Assembly (NCBI GenBank): GCA_020024215.1
Contig: JAHHUC010000017.1
Location: forward strand, 1-32,478
Length of the DNA stretch: 32,478 nucleotides
Direction: 5' to 3'
Origin: Oscillospiraceae bacterium
GTDB taxonomy: Bacteria > Bacillota > Clostridia > Oscillospirales > Ruminococcaceae
Each line of letters begins with the position of its first letter. Within the stretch, counting starts at the first letter, position 1. A program made the translations under genes and the position numbers. A model generated the notes under the pieces. It searched no databases. It saw nothing but the letters and a program-made list of their open reading frames with translations, and was not told the origin of the DNA. Below are positions 22,691-31,723 of this stretch, in pieces.

Positions 22691-24787
22691 TTAGAAATGA
22701 ATGTTGAGAGAGAAGTTGACAATCAAGGATGCAAAAGCGATGGAAACTGTGGAAAGCAGCTTGATGAGTATGTTGATGGAGGGACCTGATGTATCCTTGA
22801 AGGGGTCACCTACTGTATCACCGACAACTGCTGCCTTGTGGTTGTCAGAGCCCTTGCCGTTGAATGCGCCGCTCTCGATGTACTTCTTTGCATTATCCCA
22901 TGCACCGCCGGCATTGGACATCATTACTGCAAGGATGAAGCCGGAAACTGTTGCGCCCATAAGCATACCTGTAACACCGTTTACGCCTAAGATGAGGCCC
23001 ACAATTACAGGAACGATGATAGCCATGAGGGAGGGAGCGAGGATTTCCTGCTGTGCAGACTTTGTGCAAAGGTCTACGCAGGACTTGTAATCAGGCTCGC
23101 CTGTGCCTTCCATAATGCCCTTGATTTCCTTAAACTGGCGTCTTACCTCTGTAACGATGGACTGTGCAGACTTGCCGACAGAATCCATTGTCATAGCGGC
23201 AAATACAAAGGGAAGAACTGCTCCGATGAAAACACCTACCATTACAGGGGGGTTCATAACAGAGAGATTTAACTCCAAGCCGGGGTTGATAGCCTTGCAC
23301 TGGTCAACATAAGCTGCAACAAGTGCCAAAGCTGTCAAAGCTGCAGAACCGATGGCAAAGCCCTTACCTGTGGCAGCTGTTGTGTTGCCCAAAGAGTCAA
23401 GAGCATCTGTTCTGTTTCTAACCTCTTCAGGCATATGGCTCATTTCGGCAATACCGCCTGCGTTATCAGCAACAGGGCCGTAAGCATCGGTTGCCAGAGT
23501 GATTCCCAATGTGGAAAGCATACCTACTGCGGAAAGACCGATTCCGAAAAGTCCGTGAGAAAAATCAGCAGAGCCGCCGGAAACAAGATAAGAAACGATT
23601 ACAGCCACGCCTACAATGATAACAGGAAGAGCTGTGGAGTACATACCTAAGGAAAGACCGCTGATAATGATTGTTGCAGCTCCTGTTTCAGAGGAGGATG
23701 CAAGATTTCTTGTGGGCTTGTATGTGTCGGATGTATAGTATTCTGTAAAATATCCGATGAGATTTCCTGCCAAAAGACCTACGATGATAGCTACGAAAAG
23801 TCCCATATTCTCACCGTTGAAAGCATATCTGATGAGGAAGTAGGAAGCTATTGCAACAATGGCAGAGGAAACGTATGTTCCCTTTCTGAGTGTGGAAAGA
23901 AGATTCTTCTGGGAAGCATCCTCATTTGTCTTAACAAAGAATGTTCCGATGATGGAAGCAAAGATACCGATGGCAGAAAGAGCCATAGGAACTGCCATTC
24001 CCTCAAAGCCGAAGCCGGCGGAAACAGCCAGCGCACAGGCAGAAAGCCTTGCGCCTGCATAGGACTCATAAAGGTCGGCGCCCATGCCTGCAACGTCTCC
24101 TACGTTATCTCCTACGTTGTCGGCGATAACCGCAGGGTTGCGGGGGTCATCCTCGGGGATTCCTGCCTCTACCTTTCCTACAAGGTCAGCACCTACGTCG
24201 GCAGCCTTTGTGAAGATACCGCCGCCAACTCTTGCAAAGAGGGCCATCATTGAGGCGCCCATGCCGAATGTAACCATAAGGGAAGCGATCTTAGAGGCCT
24301 GCTCAGCCAAAGGAAGAGCTCTGTAATACCATTTCAAGAAATAGAACCAGATGCTCATATCAACAAGGCCCAGACCTACAACTGTAAAGCCCATTACAGA
24401 GCCTGCGGAAAACGCAACCTTCAAGCCCTTGTTAAGGCTGTGAGAAGCAGCATTTGCAGTTCTTGCATTGGAGGCTGTTGCGATTTTCATGCCGATAAAT
24501 CCGGAAAGAGCGGAGAAGAAGCCGCCTGTGATGAACGCAAAGGGAACGAAAATGTCCATCTGCTTCATAAATACGAGGCCCATCATTATTACGAAAACGA
24601 CTGCAAAGAATTTTGCAACACCTGTGTATTGCCTCTTCAAATATGCGTTTGCGCCGCTTCTGATAGAAGCTGCGAGCTTAGCCATCAGCTCTGTTCCTTC
24701 GCTTTCACGAAGAACCTTTTTAGCCTGAAGCCAGGCAAAAAGCAAAGCCGCAACCGCCGCAATGGGTGTCAGTACGATAAGATTCAT
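22691..24787 (-). CDS. hppA: Membrane-bound ion-translocating pyrophosphatase
   Basis: 698 residues from the ATG at 24787; a GTG four codons earlier is too close to the AAGGAG site. The enzyme couples pyrophosphate hydrolysis to H+ or Na+ pumping and has about 16 helices. The active-site block is clear: KAADVGADLVGKVEAGIPED, DPRNPAVIADNVGDNVGD, VAGMGADLYESYAGA. The other conserved Asp clusters are ATDAYGPVADNAGGIAEM and the C-terminal GDTVGDPFKDTSGPS. The LGNTTAATGKG segment has Ala, not Lys, at the determining position, which marks the K+-dependent class. Whether it pumps protons or sodium cannot be settled here. Monocistronic, with promoter 24847-24875 and terminator 22621-22654. Confidence 0.97.
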   Translation of the reverse strand: MNLIVLTPIAAVAALLFAWLQAKKVLRESEGTELMAKLAASIRSGANAYLKRQYTGVAKFFAVVFVIMMGLVFMKQMDIFVPFAFITGGFFSALSGFIGMKIATASNARTANAASHSLNKGLKVAFSAGSVMGFTVVGLGLVDMSIWFYFLKWYYRALPLAEQASKIASLMVTFGMGASMMALFARVGGGIFTKAADVGADLVGKVEAGIPEDDPRNPAVIADNVGDNVGDVAGMGADLYESYAGARLSACALAVSAGFGFEGMAVPMALSAIGIFASIIGTFFVKTNEDASQKNLLSTLRKGTYVSSAIVAIASYFLIRYAFNGENMGLFVAIIVGLLAGNLIGYFTEYYTSDTYKPTRNLASSSETGAATIIISGLSLGMYSTALPVIIVGVAVIVSYLVSGGSADFSHGLFGIGLSAVGMLSTLGITLATDAYGPVADNAGGIAEMSHMPEEVRNRTDALDSLGNTTAATGKGFAIGSAALTALALVAAYVDQCKAINPGLELNLSVMNPPVMVGVFIGAVLPFVFAAMTMDSVGKSAQSIVTEVRRQFKEIKGIMEGTGEPDYKSCVDLCTKSAQQEILAPSLMAIIVPVIVGLILGVNGVTGMLMGATVSGFILAVMMSNAGGAWDNAKKYIESGAFNGKGSDNHKAAVVGDTVGDPFKDTSGPSINILIKLLSTVSIAFASLIVNFSLNIHF

Positions 24788-24846
24788 TACTTTAAGCACT
24801 CCTTAAAATTTAGATATGAGAATTTCTTTCTCAATTACAATATCTT

Positions 24847-24875
24847 ATTTTAAAACAAACAAGCTGTAAAGTCAA
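24847..24875 (-). promoter_or_regulatory. Promoter of hppA
   Basis: On the minus strand TTGACT, 17 bases, TAAAAT, with a 60-base leader to the start codon. Confidence 0.65.
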
Positions 24876-24957
24876 TAAGCTTTTACCGATTATGACAAGT
24901 TTTTGTCTTGTTTTTTAATAGATTGGACAGCAGCACTATAAATTTTGACAAATTTGC

Positions 24958-25692
24958 TTATATAAGTGCCTTAATAAGTCCGAAAAATAAAAATTGCAAT
25001 GGGTAAATTACATAAAAACTGTATTTTTCCAACAGCTTGGGTATTTTATCCGAGCCTCTTTTTCCGTTATACAGAAAAAGTGCAAAGCAAGAGAGCATGG
25101 CTGCCATCTGATTAAGTATGTAATACCAGGTCATGGGGGTAAAGACGGTATCTGCCTTGAAATAATTTAAAAATCTGAAAAAGCACATTCCGAAGGCAAA
25201 GCAGCCCAGGGATGTCAAAATCTCATTTTTGGATTTTCTCTGATACCAGAAAAGCATTACCAAAAGAACTCCGAAGGCGCCGTAATCGGTCAGAAGAAGG
25301 TCAGCCGCCACCATTCCTATCATGGACCATATCCACGTTCCCTGGCTTTGGCAGACAGATATGGTTACAACAGATATAAAGAAGGTAAAAAGCACATTCT
25401 GACCGCCGAATATGTCTATGGGGCTTCCCGATCTTGCAAAATCAAAAAACGGCTCGGAAATCAGCGCGAAAACAAGAAGTCTCATTGCGTATTTTTTTGG
25501 GTCCCTTGTGTGCTCATAGCCCTCGCAAATCAAAAACGCAAATATGGGAAAGCTCAGCCTTCCTATTATTCTCAAAATCTTTAAATTTGGAAAAAGGAAT
25601 GCCCCTGCATGATCTATGAGCATAAGCACAACAGCTGCAACCTTGAGGTCAAAGCCGCTTAATTTTAGATTTTTTCTTTTCATATCTTCCAT
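24958..25692 (-). CDS. TraX-family membrane protein
   Basis: 244 residues with about seven helices. The family opening is seen in SGFDLKVAAVVLMLIDHAGA, followed by LRIIGRLSFPIFAFLICEGY and the TRDPKKYAMRLLVFALISEP segment, as in TraX, known from F-pilin acetylation but widespread in Firmicutes chromosomes as a putative membrane acyltransferase. The ATG overlaps the fbp stop (TAATG), so the two are translationally coupled. A later in-frame ATG (residue 4) is possible. No conjugation genes are nearby, so a plasmid-transfer role is not implied. Confidence 0.85.
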   Translation of the reverse strand: MEDMKRKNLKLSGFDLKVAAVVLMLIDHAGAFLFPNLKILRIIGRLSFPIFAFLICEGYEHTRDPKKYAMRLLVFALISEPFFDFARSGSPIDIFGGQNVLFTFFISVVTISVCQSQGTWIWSMIGMVAADLLLTDYGAFGVLLVMLFWYQRKSKNEILTSLGCFAFGMCFFRFLNYFKADTVFTPMTWYYILNQMAAMLSCFALFLYNGKRGSDKIPKLLEKYSFYVIYPLQFLFFGLIKALI

Positions 25693-27659
25693 TATTTTCT
25701 CACCCGCTGCAAAAGCTCTCCACTTCTGTAAGCCTCCAGAAGAAGCTTTAAGGCAGCTATCTGCTCCTTAAGCTCACTGCCTATATCCGTGTCGGCTACC
25801 ATCTTTCTTTCCTTTACTCTTTCAAAAACATTTGAAATGGACAATATGTCGGTATTGTTGGCAACAGCCTCCTCAACAGTTGTGAAAGGGCCGTGTGAAA
25901 CAAGCCTGAGGCCATAGGAATTATATATGAGCGTATAGCCTGCTATGCCGGTTGTGGATTGGTATGCCTTGCAGAATCCCCCATCTATGCACATGACCTT
26001 GCCGTTGCATTTTATGGGGCTTTCCCCATCCTTGGTTTTAACAGGCATGTGGCCGTTTATAATGTGGCCCTCCTCTGTATCAAGCCCAAAATCCTCCAGA
26101 ATCATATCCATAGGCTCTTCACTGTCTATATACTGATAATAGAAGTTTTTCGGCTCCGTATGTGTTTTTTTGTCATCTATCAGCATTCTTTCAAAGCTTG
26201 TCATTTTAAGCCTGCCGAATATGGGGGAATTTTTTCCGCACCAAAGCCACCACATAAAATCCTGAGCCTCTTCTCTTGCTTTGGAGCCTATCGGCTCTTC
26301 AAACGCCCTTCTCACCTGGCGGTCTGCAAAATCCAAAAGCTTTCTTCCCCAATACCTTTCCCCATGGAAGCAAAAGCGCTGGAAGGAGCCGTCAAACTGA
26401 AGGGGGATGCAGCCGTGAAACATGAGATTTCCGTTGCAGGTCCTGTACATCCTTCCTTTATCCAAAAGCAGCGTCATATGCTTTTTAAGGTGGGAGCTTC
26501 TCATAAAGGAATCCTTTAAGGAGGCTACCAGCTCCGATTCCTCCTGTGTAAGCTTATAGGGATTTTCCCTGCTTATTGTAGGCATATCACAATCCAGCAG
26601 GCTGTACTGTGTGCCATCAATCACAACTGTGCCCTTGTCAAAATCTATTTTGTGCAGCAGCATCCTGTCATCCATGTCATATTCAGGGTGCCGGCTTATT
26701 ATCTGACCTTCCAGCTTCAGCTGTATTATAGCCACAGCCTTTCTCAATTTGGCAACAAGGTCTATGTCATTAAGCCCTATTTTTCCCTCCTCCAGAACCT
26801 TGGGCTTAAAGGCAAGACTGTCCTTATAGGTTTTTTCTGCAAACACCGTGAGAGCTCTCAAGGAAATTCCGTAGCCGTTTTCCAAGGTGTCCACATTGGC
26901 ATATTTGAGGGATATGTTAAGAACATTGGCAATGGCTGCCTCACAGCCGCTGGCTGCAGCCATCCAGAGTATATCATGGTTGCCCCAGACAAAATCAACC
27001 GAAGGGTGCTTTTCCAGCATATCCATAATATCCTCTGCACCGGGGCCTCTGTCGTAAATGTCGCCTAAAATGTGCAGCATATCCACAGCCAGCCGCTTTA
27101 TCACAGAGGAGACTGCAATTATGAAGGCATCTGCTCTGTCCACATCTATGATGGTTTCCACTATCCTGCCGTAATACTGCTCCTTGTTCTTGGCAAAGTG
27201 ATCTGCGTGCAAAAGCTCATCTATTATGTAGGAAAAGTCCGGCGGCAGCACCTTTCTCACCTTTGAGCGGGTATATTTTGAGGAAACCACACGGCAGACC
27301 TCAATGAGCCTTACCAGTGTAAGATGATACCACTCGTGGAGAGAATCCGCATATTTTTTCTTCAAAAGCACCAGCTTTCTCTCGGGGTAATAAATTAAAG
27401 TTGCCAGCTCCGCCCTCTCATTTGGGGTGGAGGAATCGGTGTAAAGCTCGTTTATTTTTTCCCTTATTATTCCGGAGGCATTGTTCAGTATGTGTGCAAC
27501 AGCCTCATTTTCCCCATGCAGATCGCTTATGTAATGCTCTGTGCTTTTGGGCAGGTCCAAAATGGCCTGAAGGTTTATTATTTCTGTGCTGACGCTTCCT
27601 ATGGTGGGAAAATCCTTAGAAAGCATCTTCAGAAAAGTCAGTCTTGATGCGCTGTCCAT
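25692..27659 (-). CDS. fbp: Fructose-1,6-bisphosphatase class 3
   Basis: 655 residues, the usual size of the Firmicutes class 3 enzyme, which converts fructose-1,6-bisphosphate to fructose-6-P in gluconeogenesis. Metallophosphatase motifs are present: YISDLHGENEAV, GDIYDRGPGAEDI, VWGNHDILWMAA and IINGHMPVK, with GKVMCIDGGFCKAYQ near the end. The CinA gene ends 16 bases upstream and TraX overlaps its stop, giving a cinA-fbp-traX operon. An AGGAGAT-like ribosome site precedes the ATG. Confidence 0.96.
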   Translation of the reverse strand: MDSASRLTFLKMLSKDFPTIGSVSTEIINLQAILDLPKSTEHYISDLHGENEAVAHILNNASGIIREKINELYTDSSTPNERAELATLIYYPERKLVLLKKKYADSLHEWYHLTLVRLIEVCRVVSSKYTRSKVRKVLPPDFSYIIDELLHADHFAKNKEQYYGRIVETIIDVDRADAFIIAVSSVIKRLAVDMLHILGDIYDRGPGAEDIMDMLEKHPSVDFVWGNHDILWMAAASGCEAAIANVLNISLKYANVDTLENGYGISLRALTVFAEKTYKDSLAFKPKVLEEGKIGLNDIDLVAKLRKAVAIIQLKLEGQIISRHPEYDMDDRMLLHKIDFDKGTVVIDGTQYSLLDCDMPTISRENPYKLTQEESELVASLKDSFMRSSHLKKHMTLLLDKGRMYRTCNGNLMFHGCIPLQFDGSFQRFCFHGERYWGRKLLDFADRQVRRAFEEPIGSKAREEAQDFMWWLWCGKNSPIFGRLKMTSFERMLIDDKKTHTEPKNFYYQYIDSEEPMDMILEDFGLDTEEGHIINGHMPVKTKDGESPIKCNGKVMCIDGGFCKAYQSTTGIAGYTLIYNSYGLRLVSHGPFTTVEEAVANNTDILSISNVFERVKERKMVADTDIGSELKEQIAALKLLLEAYRSGELLQRVRK

Positions 27660-27675
27660 TTAAAATCTCCTCTTT

Positions 27676-28935
27676 CTAAAAGCTCTTTAGCTGCTTTGAA
27701 GCCTTTAAGACCATAAATGCGCCCTTGCAGCAGGAGGCATTTCTTATCATCTCTCTGTCATCCTTCCTTCCCCTTGCAAGGTGAAGCTGCTCAACGGCGG
27801 TTCCCTTTTCTGTTGAAACCGCTATATACACAAGCCCCACCGGCTTTTTGTCGGTTGCTCCCGAAGGCCCTGCTATGCCTGTTGTGGAAAGTCCTATATC
27901 CGCACCCATTATTTTTCTTGCGTTTTCTGCCATTTCAGCAGCACACTCTTTGGAAACGGCTCCGAATTTTTTGAGCGTATCCTCACTTACACCCAAAAGC
28001 TTATTCTTAGCCTCGTTTGAATATACCACCGCAGAGCCCATAAGAACTTTTGAAGCCCCGGGATAATCCACTATCCTTGAGGAAATAAGCCCTCCCGTAA
28101 GGCTTTCGGCGCAGGCTAAGGTGTGATTGTTTTCACAAAGGCAGTCAACTATTGCCTCAAAAAGGCTTTCATAATTTTCTCCGTAAATTTCACCGTTGGG
28201 AAATCTTTGGAGAATTTCCTTCTTCACCGGCTCAATAAGCCTCATGCCCTCCTCCTCTGTTTTGGCCCTGGCCGTGATTCTCAATTGGCACTCCCCGGTC
28301 TTTGCATAGGGCGCCAAGGTGGGGTTTTTATAATTTACCATTATATCTTTAAGCTCTGCTTCAATGGAGGATTCGCCTATTCCGTAAACATTCAAAACCC
28401 GGGAGGTCAAAATGCAGTCGGATTTGGATTTTAAAAATTCCCTCACCGGGCCTTGCAGCATAGGCAGCATTTCCCTTGGAGGTCCCGGCATCATAATTGC
28501 TATTTTGCCGTCTTTTTCAAGAATACAGCCGGGAGCTGTTCCCATAGGGTTTTCAAGCACAAGGCAATCCTCGGGCATCATCGCCTGCTTTATGTTGTTA
28601 TCCGTCATCTTTCTTTTGCTTTTTTCAAAAAAGCCCTTTAAAAGCTTCAGATATTCTTCATCCATAACCAGCTCTTTGCCAAAATAAGCAGCCACAGTCT
28701 CCTTTGTAAGGTCATCGTATGTGGGGCCCAGGCCTCCTGTCAGAATAACCAGATCTGCCCTTTTAAAGGAAAGCTCAAGGCTCTCCTTAAGCCTTTTTGG
28801 GTTATCCCCCACAACCTCGTGGTGATATACATTTATTCCCAGAGCTGCCAGCTCCTTTGCCACCTCTGCGGCATTTGTGTTTACAACATCTCCCAAAAGC
28901 AGCTCTGTACCCACACAAAGAATCTCAGCGTTCAT
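27676..28935 (-). CDS. cinA: CinA-family protein (NMN amidohydrolase-type)
   Basis: 419 residues from the ATG with AGGAGGTTT upstream; the longer frame to 28983 has no ribosome site. The N-terminal molybdopterin-binding-like/COG1058 domain starts MNAEILCVGTELLLGDVVNT and has LILTGGLGPTYDDLTKE and MPGPPREM. The C-terminal CinA domain has LACAESLTGGLISSRI, STTGIAGPSGATDKKPVGL, VYIAVST. CinA proteins take part in pyridine nucleotide salvage (NMN deamidation and ADP-ribose hydrolysis); competence roles are lineage specific. First gene of the cinA-fbp-traX operon. Confidence 0.95.
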   Translation of the reverse strand: MNAEILCVGTELLLGDVVNTNAAEVAKELAALGINVYHHEVVGDNPKRLKESLELSFKRADLVILTGGLGPTYDDLTKETVAAYFGKELVMDEEYLKLLKGFFEKSKRKMTDNNIKQAMMPEDCLVLENPMGTAPGCILEKDGKIAIMMPGPPREMLPMLQGPVREFLKSKSDCILTSRVLNVYGIGESSIEAELKDIMVNYKNPTLAPYAKTGECQLRITARAKTEEEGMRLIEPVKKEILQRFPNGEIYGENYESLFEAIVDCLCENNHTLACAESLTGGLISSRIVDYPGASKVLMGSAVVYSNEAKNKLLGVSEDTLKKFGAVSKECAAEMAENARKIMGADIGLSTTGIAGPSGATDKKPVGLVYIAVSTEKGTAVEQLHLARGRKDDREMIRNASCCKGAFMVLKASKQLKSF

Positions 28936-28956
28936 ATATAAACCTCCTAAAAAATG

Positions 28957-28995
28957 AAAAGTGGTATAAATCATAAGCTTCATTATACCACTTTT
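28957..28995. promoter_or_regulatory. Hairpin overlapping an extended -10 box before cinA
   Basis: AAAAGTGGTATAA and TTATACCACTTTT pair perfectly (13 bp) around 13 bases. On the minus strand it could terminate the NitT-type ABC operon. The same bases contain TGGTATAAT (minus strand, -10 at 28982-28987), a good extended -10 for cinA, so it may serve both purposes. Confidence 0.55.
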
Positions 28996-29053
28996 TCAGA
29001 TTTTCCAATACTTATTTAGGCTAAAATAATGAACTAATTATAAATTTTTAAAT

Positions 29054-30043
29054 TCAGCTGTTCATTGCCCTTTCTGCAAAGCTGTTATCGACTATTTCCT
29101 CAAAGGGTATCTCTTTATCTATGACTCCTGCGCCCTTCATAACCTCAAAAAGCCTGTCAAAGCCCTCTTTGCTCACATTGGGAGAATACATAAAGGCATC
29201 TATATCCTTGTGCCTCTGTGTCACCTTTTCCAAAAGCTCTATATCGGAATCGGGGAAAAAGTCCTTTATGGATTCTGCTATTTCTTTTGCAGAATGTTCC
29301 TTTACCCATTTTTGTCCTTTATACAGCGCTCTTACAAAGCTGTCTATTATGTCCTTGTTTTCCTCTATATACCTTTTGTCGGCATAATAGCATGTATATG
29401 GAATTTCTCCGGACTTTTCTCCCACAGATGCAAGTATATATCCCTTTCCCTCGCTTTCCAAAAGAGATGCCGCCGGCTCAAAAAGTGTGACATAATCCCC
29501 CTCGCCGCCGGAAAAAGCACCTGCCATAAGGGCAAACTGTATGGAGGTATCCACCTCTATATCCTCATTGGGCGTAAGGCCGTTGTTTTTAAGCACATAT
29601 TCCAGCGTCATTTCAGGAACTCCGCCCTTTCTTCCGCCGAGAATTTTTTTACCTCTCATTTTTTCAAATGAAAACTCTTCCTTTTCCCTTCCTATTATAA
29701 AGGAGCCGTCACGCTTTGTCACCTGTGCAAAAATAACAGGGTGGTTGTCTCTGCCCTCGTTGTAAACATATATGGCTGCCTCAGGGCCGGAAAAGCCTAT
29801 ATCCACATCATTTGAAAGCACCGACGTCATCACCTTGTCTGCCCCCTGACCTGTGGAAAGCTCTATATCAAGTCCCTCCTCTTCAAAAAAGCCCTGTGAC
29901 ATGGCAACATATGACGGAGCATAGAACACACTTCTGGTCACCTCGCTGACCCTTACCCTTTCAAGCCCCTTTTCATCTTTTGAGCACCCCAAAAGACCGA
30001 TAGACACAGCAACGGCAAAAATCAGCGCCGTAAATCTCTTCAT
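29054..30043 (-). CDS. NitT/TauT-type ABC substrate-binding lipoprotein
   Basis: 329 residues. A lipoprotein signal with LLGC (Cys20) precedes an NMT1/THI5-like binding fold: VTRSVFYAPSYVAMSQGFFE, EEGLDIELSTGQGADKVM, VDIGFSGPEAAIYVY, GKKILGGRKGGVPEMTLEYV. This family binds small organic molecules such as thiamine or riboflavin precursors, sulfonates or nitrate. No TPP or FMN riboswitch shape was seen upstream, so I do not name the substrate. It is the third gene of an ATPase-permease-binding protein operon; the order is reversed from most sugar systems. Confidence 0.88.
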   Translation of the reverse strand: MKRFTALIFAVAVSIGLLGCSKDEKGLERVRVSEVTRSVFYAPSYVAMSQGFFEEEGLDIELSTGQGADKVMTSVLSNDVDIGFSGPEAAIYVYNEGRDNHPVIFAQVTKRDGSFIIGREKEEFSFEKMRGKKILGGRKGGVPEMTLEYVLKNNGLTPNEDIEVDTSIQFALMAGAFSGGEGDYVTLFEPAASLLESEGKGYILASVGEKSGEIPYTCYYADKRYIEENKDIIDSFVRALYKGQKWVKEHSAKEIAESIKDFFPDSDIELLEKVTQRHKDIDAFMYSPNVSKEGFDRLFEVMKGAGVIDKEIPFEEIVDNSFAERAMNS

Positions 30044-30057
30044 AGCAAATTACCTCC

Positions 30058-30870
30058 TTAAAAATGGCGGCTTTTTTTCTTTAAAAGCCTGTTGCTCCAT
30101 TCTATGAAAAGATACATGACCGCTGCTACAAAAGCCAATATGACAACAGATGCCATAACAAGGTCAAGCTTAAAGACCTGGCTGCCGTAAACTATCAGAT
30201 AGCCAAGACCTGCTTTTGAGATGAGAAATTCTCCCACCACAACTCCTACCCAGCTCATTCCCATGTTTATTTTAAGCGAGCTGAATATATTTTTTATGTT
30301 GGCGGGAAAAACAACCTTGAAAAGTATGTCTTTTTTGCTCCCGCCAAAGCTTTTCACCAATTTTATCATGCCCCTGTCTGTCTGCATGAAGCCGCTTAAA
30401 ACCTCCAGTATGCTTACCACAATGGAAACTGTGAGCGCTATCATGATTATTGAAAAAGGCCCCGAGCCAAGCCAAACTATAAAAACAGGCCCTAGGGCTA
30501 TTTTAGGAAGAGCATTCAGAATGACAAGATAAGGCTCTGCCACCTTGTTCAAAAAATTTTCCCACCAGAGAAGTGTAGCTATCAGAACACCAAAAAATGT
30601 ACCCAGAAAAAATCCTGCCAGAGCCTCCAGCGTAGTGACCATAGTGTGGTAAAAAAGCTCGCCTGAGCAGGCAAGAGAGACTATGGTGCCGACTATTCTT
30701 GCAGGGCTGCTGACTATGAAGGGATCGACAATATAAAGCCTTGCCGATATTTCCCAAAGCAGCAGGAATACTGCCAGAAAGCAAATGCGGCAGAGCCTCT
30801 CCCTTCTTCCCTCCTTTTTCTTATTTTCAAGATAGCTTTCTCTCTCGGGGGAGATATCATACATGCACAT
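30058..30870 (-). CDS. NitT/TauT-type ABC transporter permease
   Basis: 270 residues of the BPD-transp-1 (SsuC/TauC/ThiX) type, with six helices. The EAA-type loop is FGGSKKDILFKVVFPANIKN. LLLWEISARLYIVDPFIVSSP is the standard first-helix and periplasmic loop, and GEFLISKAGLGYLIVYGSQV lies near the C-terminus. The start overlaps the last 14 bases of the ATPase gene, with a GGAGGG ribosome site inside it. Confidence 0.9.
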   Translation of the reverse strand: MCMYDISPERESYLENKKKEGRRERLCRICFLAVFLLLWEISARLYIVDPFIVSSPARIVGTIVSLACSGELFYHTMVTTLEALAGFFLGTFFGVLIATLLWWENFLNKVAEPYLVILNALPKIALGPVFIVWLGSGPFSIIMIALTVSIVVSILEVLSGFMQTDRGMIKLVKSFGGSKKDILFKVVFPANIKNIFSSLKINMGMSWVGVVVGEFLISKAGLGYLIVYGSQVFKLDLVMASVVILAFVAAVMYLFIEWSNRLLKKKSRHF

Positions 30871-31615
30871 CTATATCCCTCCAAATACTGTTGAAATAAT
30901 CCTTGAATTCAGATCTGTCGCGACATTCAAGAGGTGTCCCCCTGTTTTTTCCAAAATCTATTGTGCATATGGATTTTACCCTGCCCGGCCTTTTTGACAA
31001 AACTATCACCCTGTCGGACATGGAGACAGCCTCGCTTATGTCATGGCTTACCATAACAGCGGTTTTCCTCTCATTTTTTATTATTTTGAATATGTCGTCA
31101 TTTACAGCCAGCCTGGTCTGATAATCAAGCGCCGAAAACGGCTCATCCAGCAAAAGCACCTGAGGATTTACAGCCAAAGTTCTTATCAGCGCCGCCCTCT
31201 GCCTCATCCCTCCGGAAAGCTCTGACGGATATGAATTTCTGAATTCCCAAAGGCCGTAATTTTTAAGGAGACTGTCTGTATATTCCAGATTTTCCTTTGT
31301 TTTTGACGCTGTTATCTCAAGGCCCAAGCAGCAGTTGCTCCTTATGCTCCGCCAAGGGAAAAGTGAATCCGACTGAAGCATATAGCCCACATCCTTCAGC
31401 CCCCTCTCTGTCAGAATGTCAACACTGCCCCTGCTGGGCTTCAAAAGCCCGGCAATTATGGAAAGAAGGGTGGATTTTCCGCAGCCGGAAGGTCCTATAA
31501 TAGATACAAACTCCCCCTTGTAGACATCAAAGCTGATATTCTTTAAGGCTGATACCTCGCTGTCCTCACTTTGGTAGCAAAGCCCTATATCCTTTATCTC
31601 AATGATTTTTTCCAA
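30857..31615 (-). CDS. NitT/TauT-type ABC transporter ATPase
   Basis: 252 residues of the SsuB/TauB/NrtD type. Walker A is GPSGCGKST (41-49), the Q-loop is VGYMLQSDSLFPWRSI, the signature is LSGGMRQRAAL, Walker B is LLLDEPFSALD, and the switch His is in MVSHDISEAVSMSDRVIVL. The TTG start at 31615 has AGGAGG 8 bases upstream. First gene of the operon, divergent from the sigma-K gene across about 110 bases. Confidence 0.92.
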   Translation of the reverse strand: MEKIIEIKDIGLCYQSEDSEVSALKNISFDVYKGEFVSIIGPSGCGKSTLLSIIAGLLKPSRGSVDILTERGLKDVGYMLQSDSLFPWRSIRSNCCLGLEITASKTKENLEYTDSLLKNYGLWEFRNSYPSELSGGMRQRAALIRTLAVNPQVLLLDEPFSALDYQTRLAVNDDIFKIIKNERKTAVMVSHDISEAVSMSDRVIVLSKRPGRVKSICTIDFGKNRGTPLECRDRSEFKDYFNSIWRDIDVHV

Positions 31616-31671
31616 TTTAAAAACCTCCTTTTTCCATCATATGAAAAACTTTTGATAAGCGTCAGCCTTGA

Positions 31672-31701
31672 GGATAAACTTTTTGTCCCTTTTCATATGG
31701 T
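31672..31701 (+). promoter_or_regulatory. Sigma-E-like promoter with SpoIIID-like box before sigma-K
   Basis: GGATAAAC, 14 bases, CATATGGT resembles the sporulation sigma-E pattern (ATA in the -35, CATA in the -10). The spacer carries TTTTGTCCCT, whose complement AGGGACAAAA holds a GGACA core like a SpoIIID site. B. subtilis sigK is transcribed by sigma-E with SpoIIID, so the fit is sensible. The match is by eye only. Confidence 0.5.
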
Positions 31702-31723
31702 TTAATGTTAAGGAGGTTTTTTC

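Noticed and set aside
24890..24920. ACAAG/CTTGT hairpin followed by six T, upstream of hppA
   Set aside because: It would terminate on the plus strand, where there is no gene to end; on the minus strand it has no T-run. Possibly chance.
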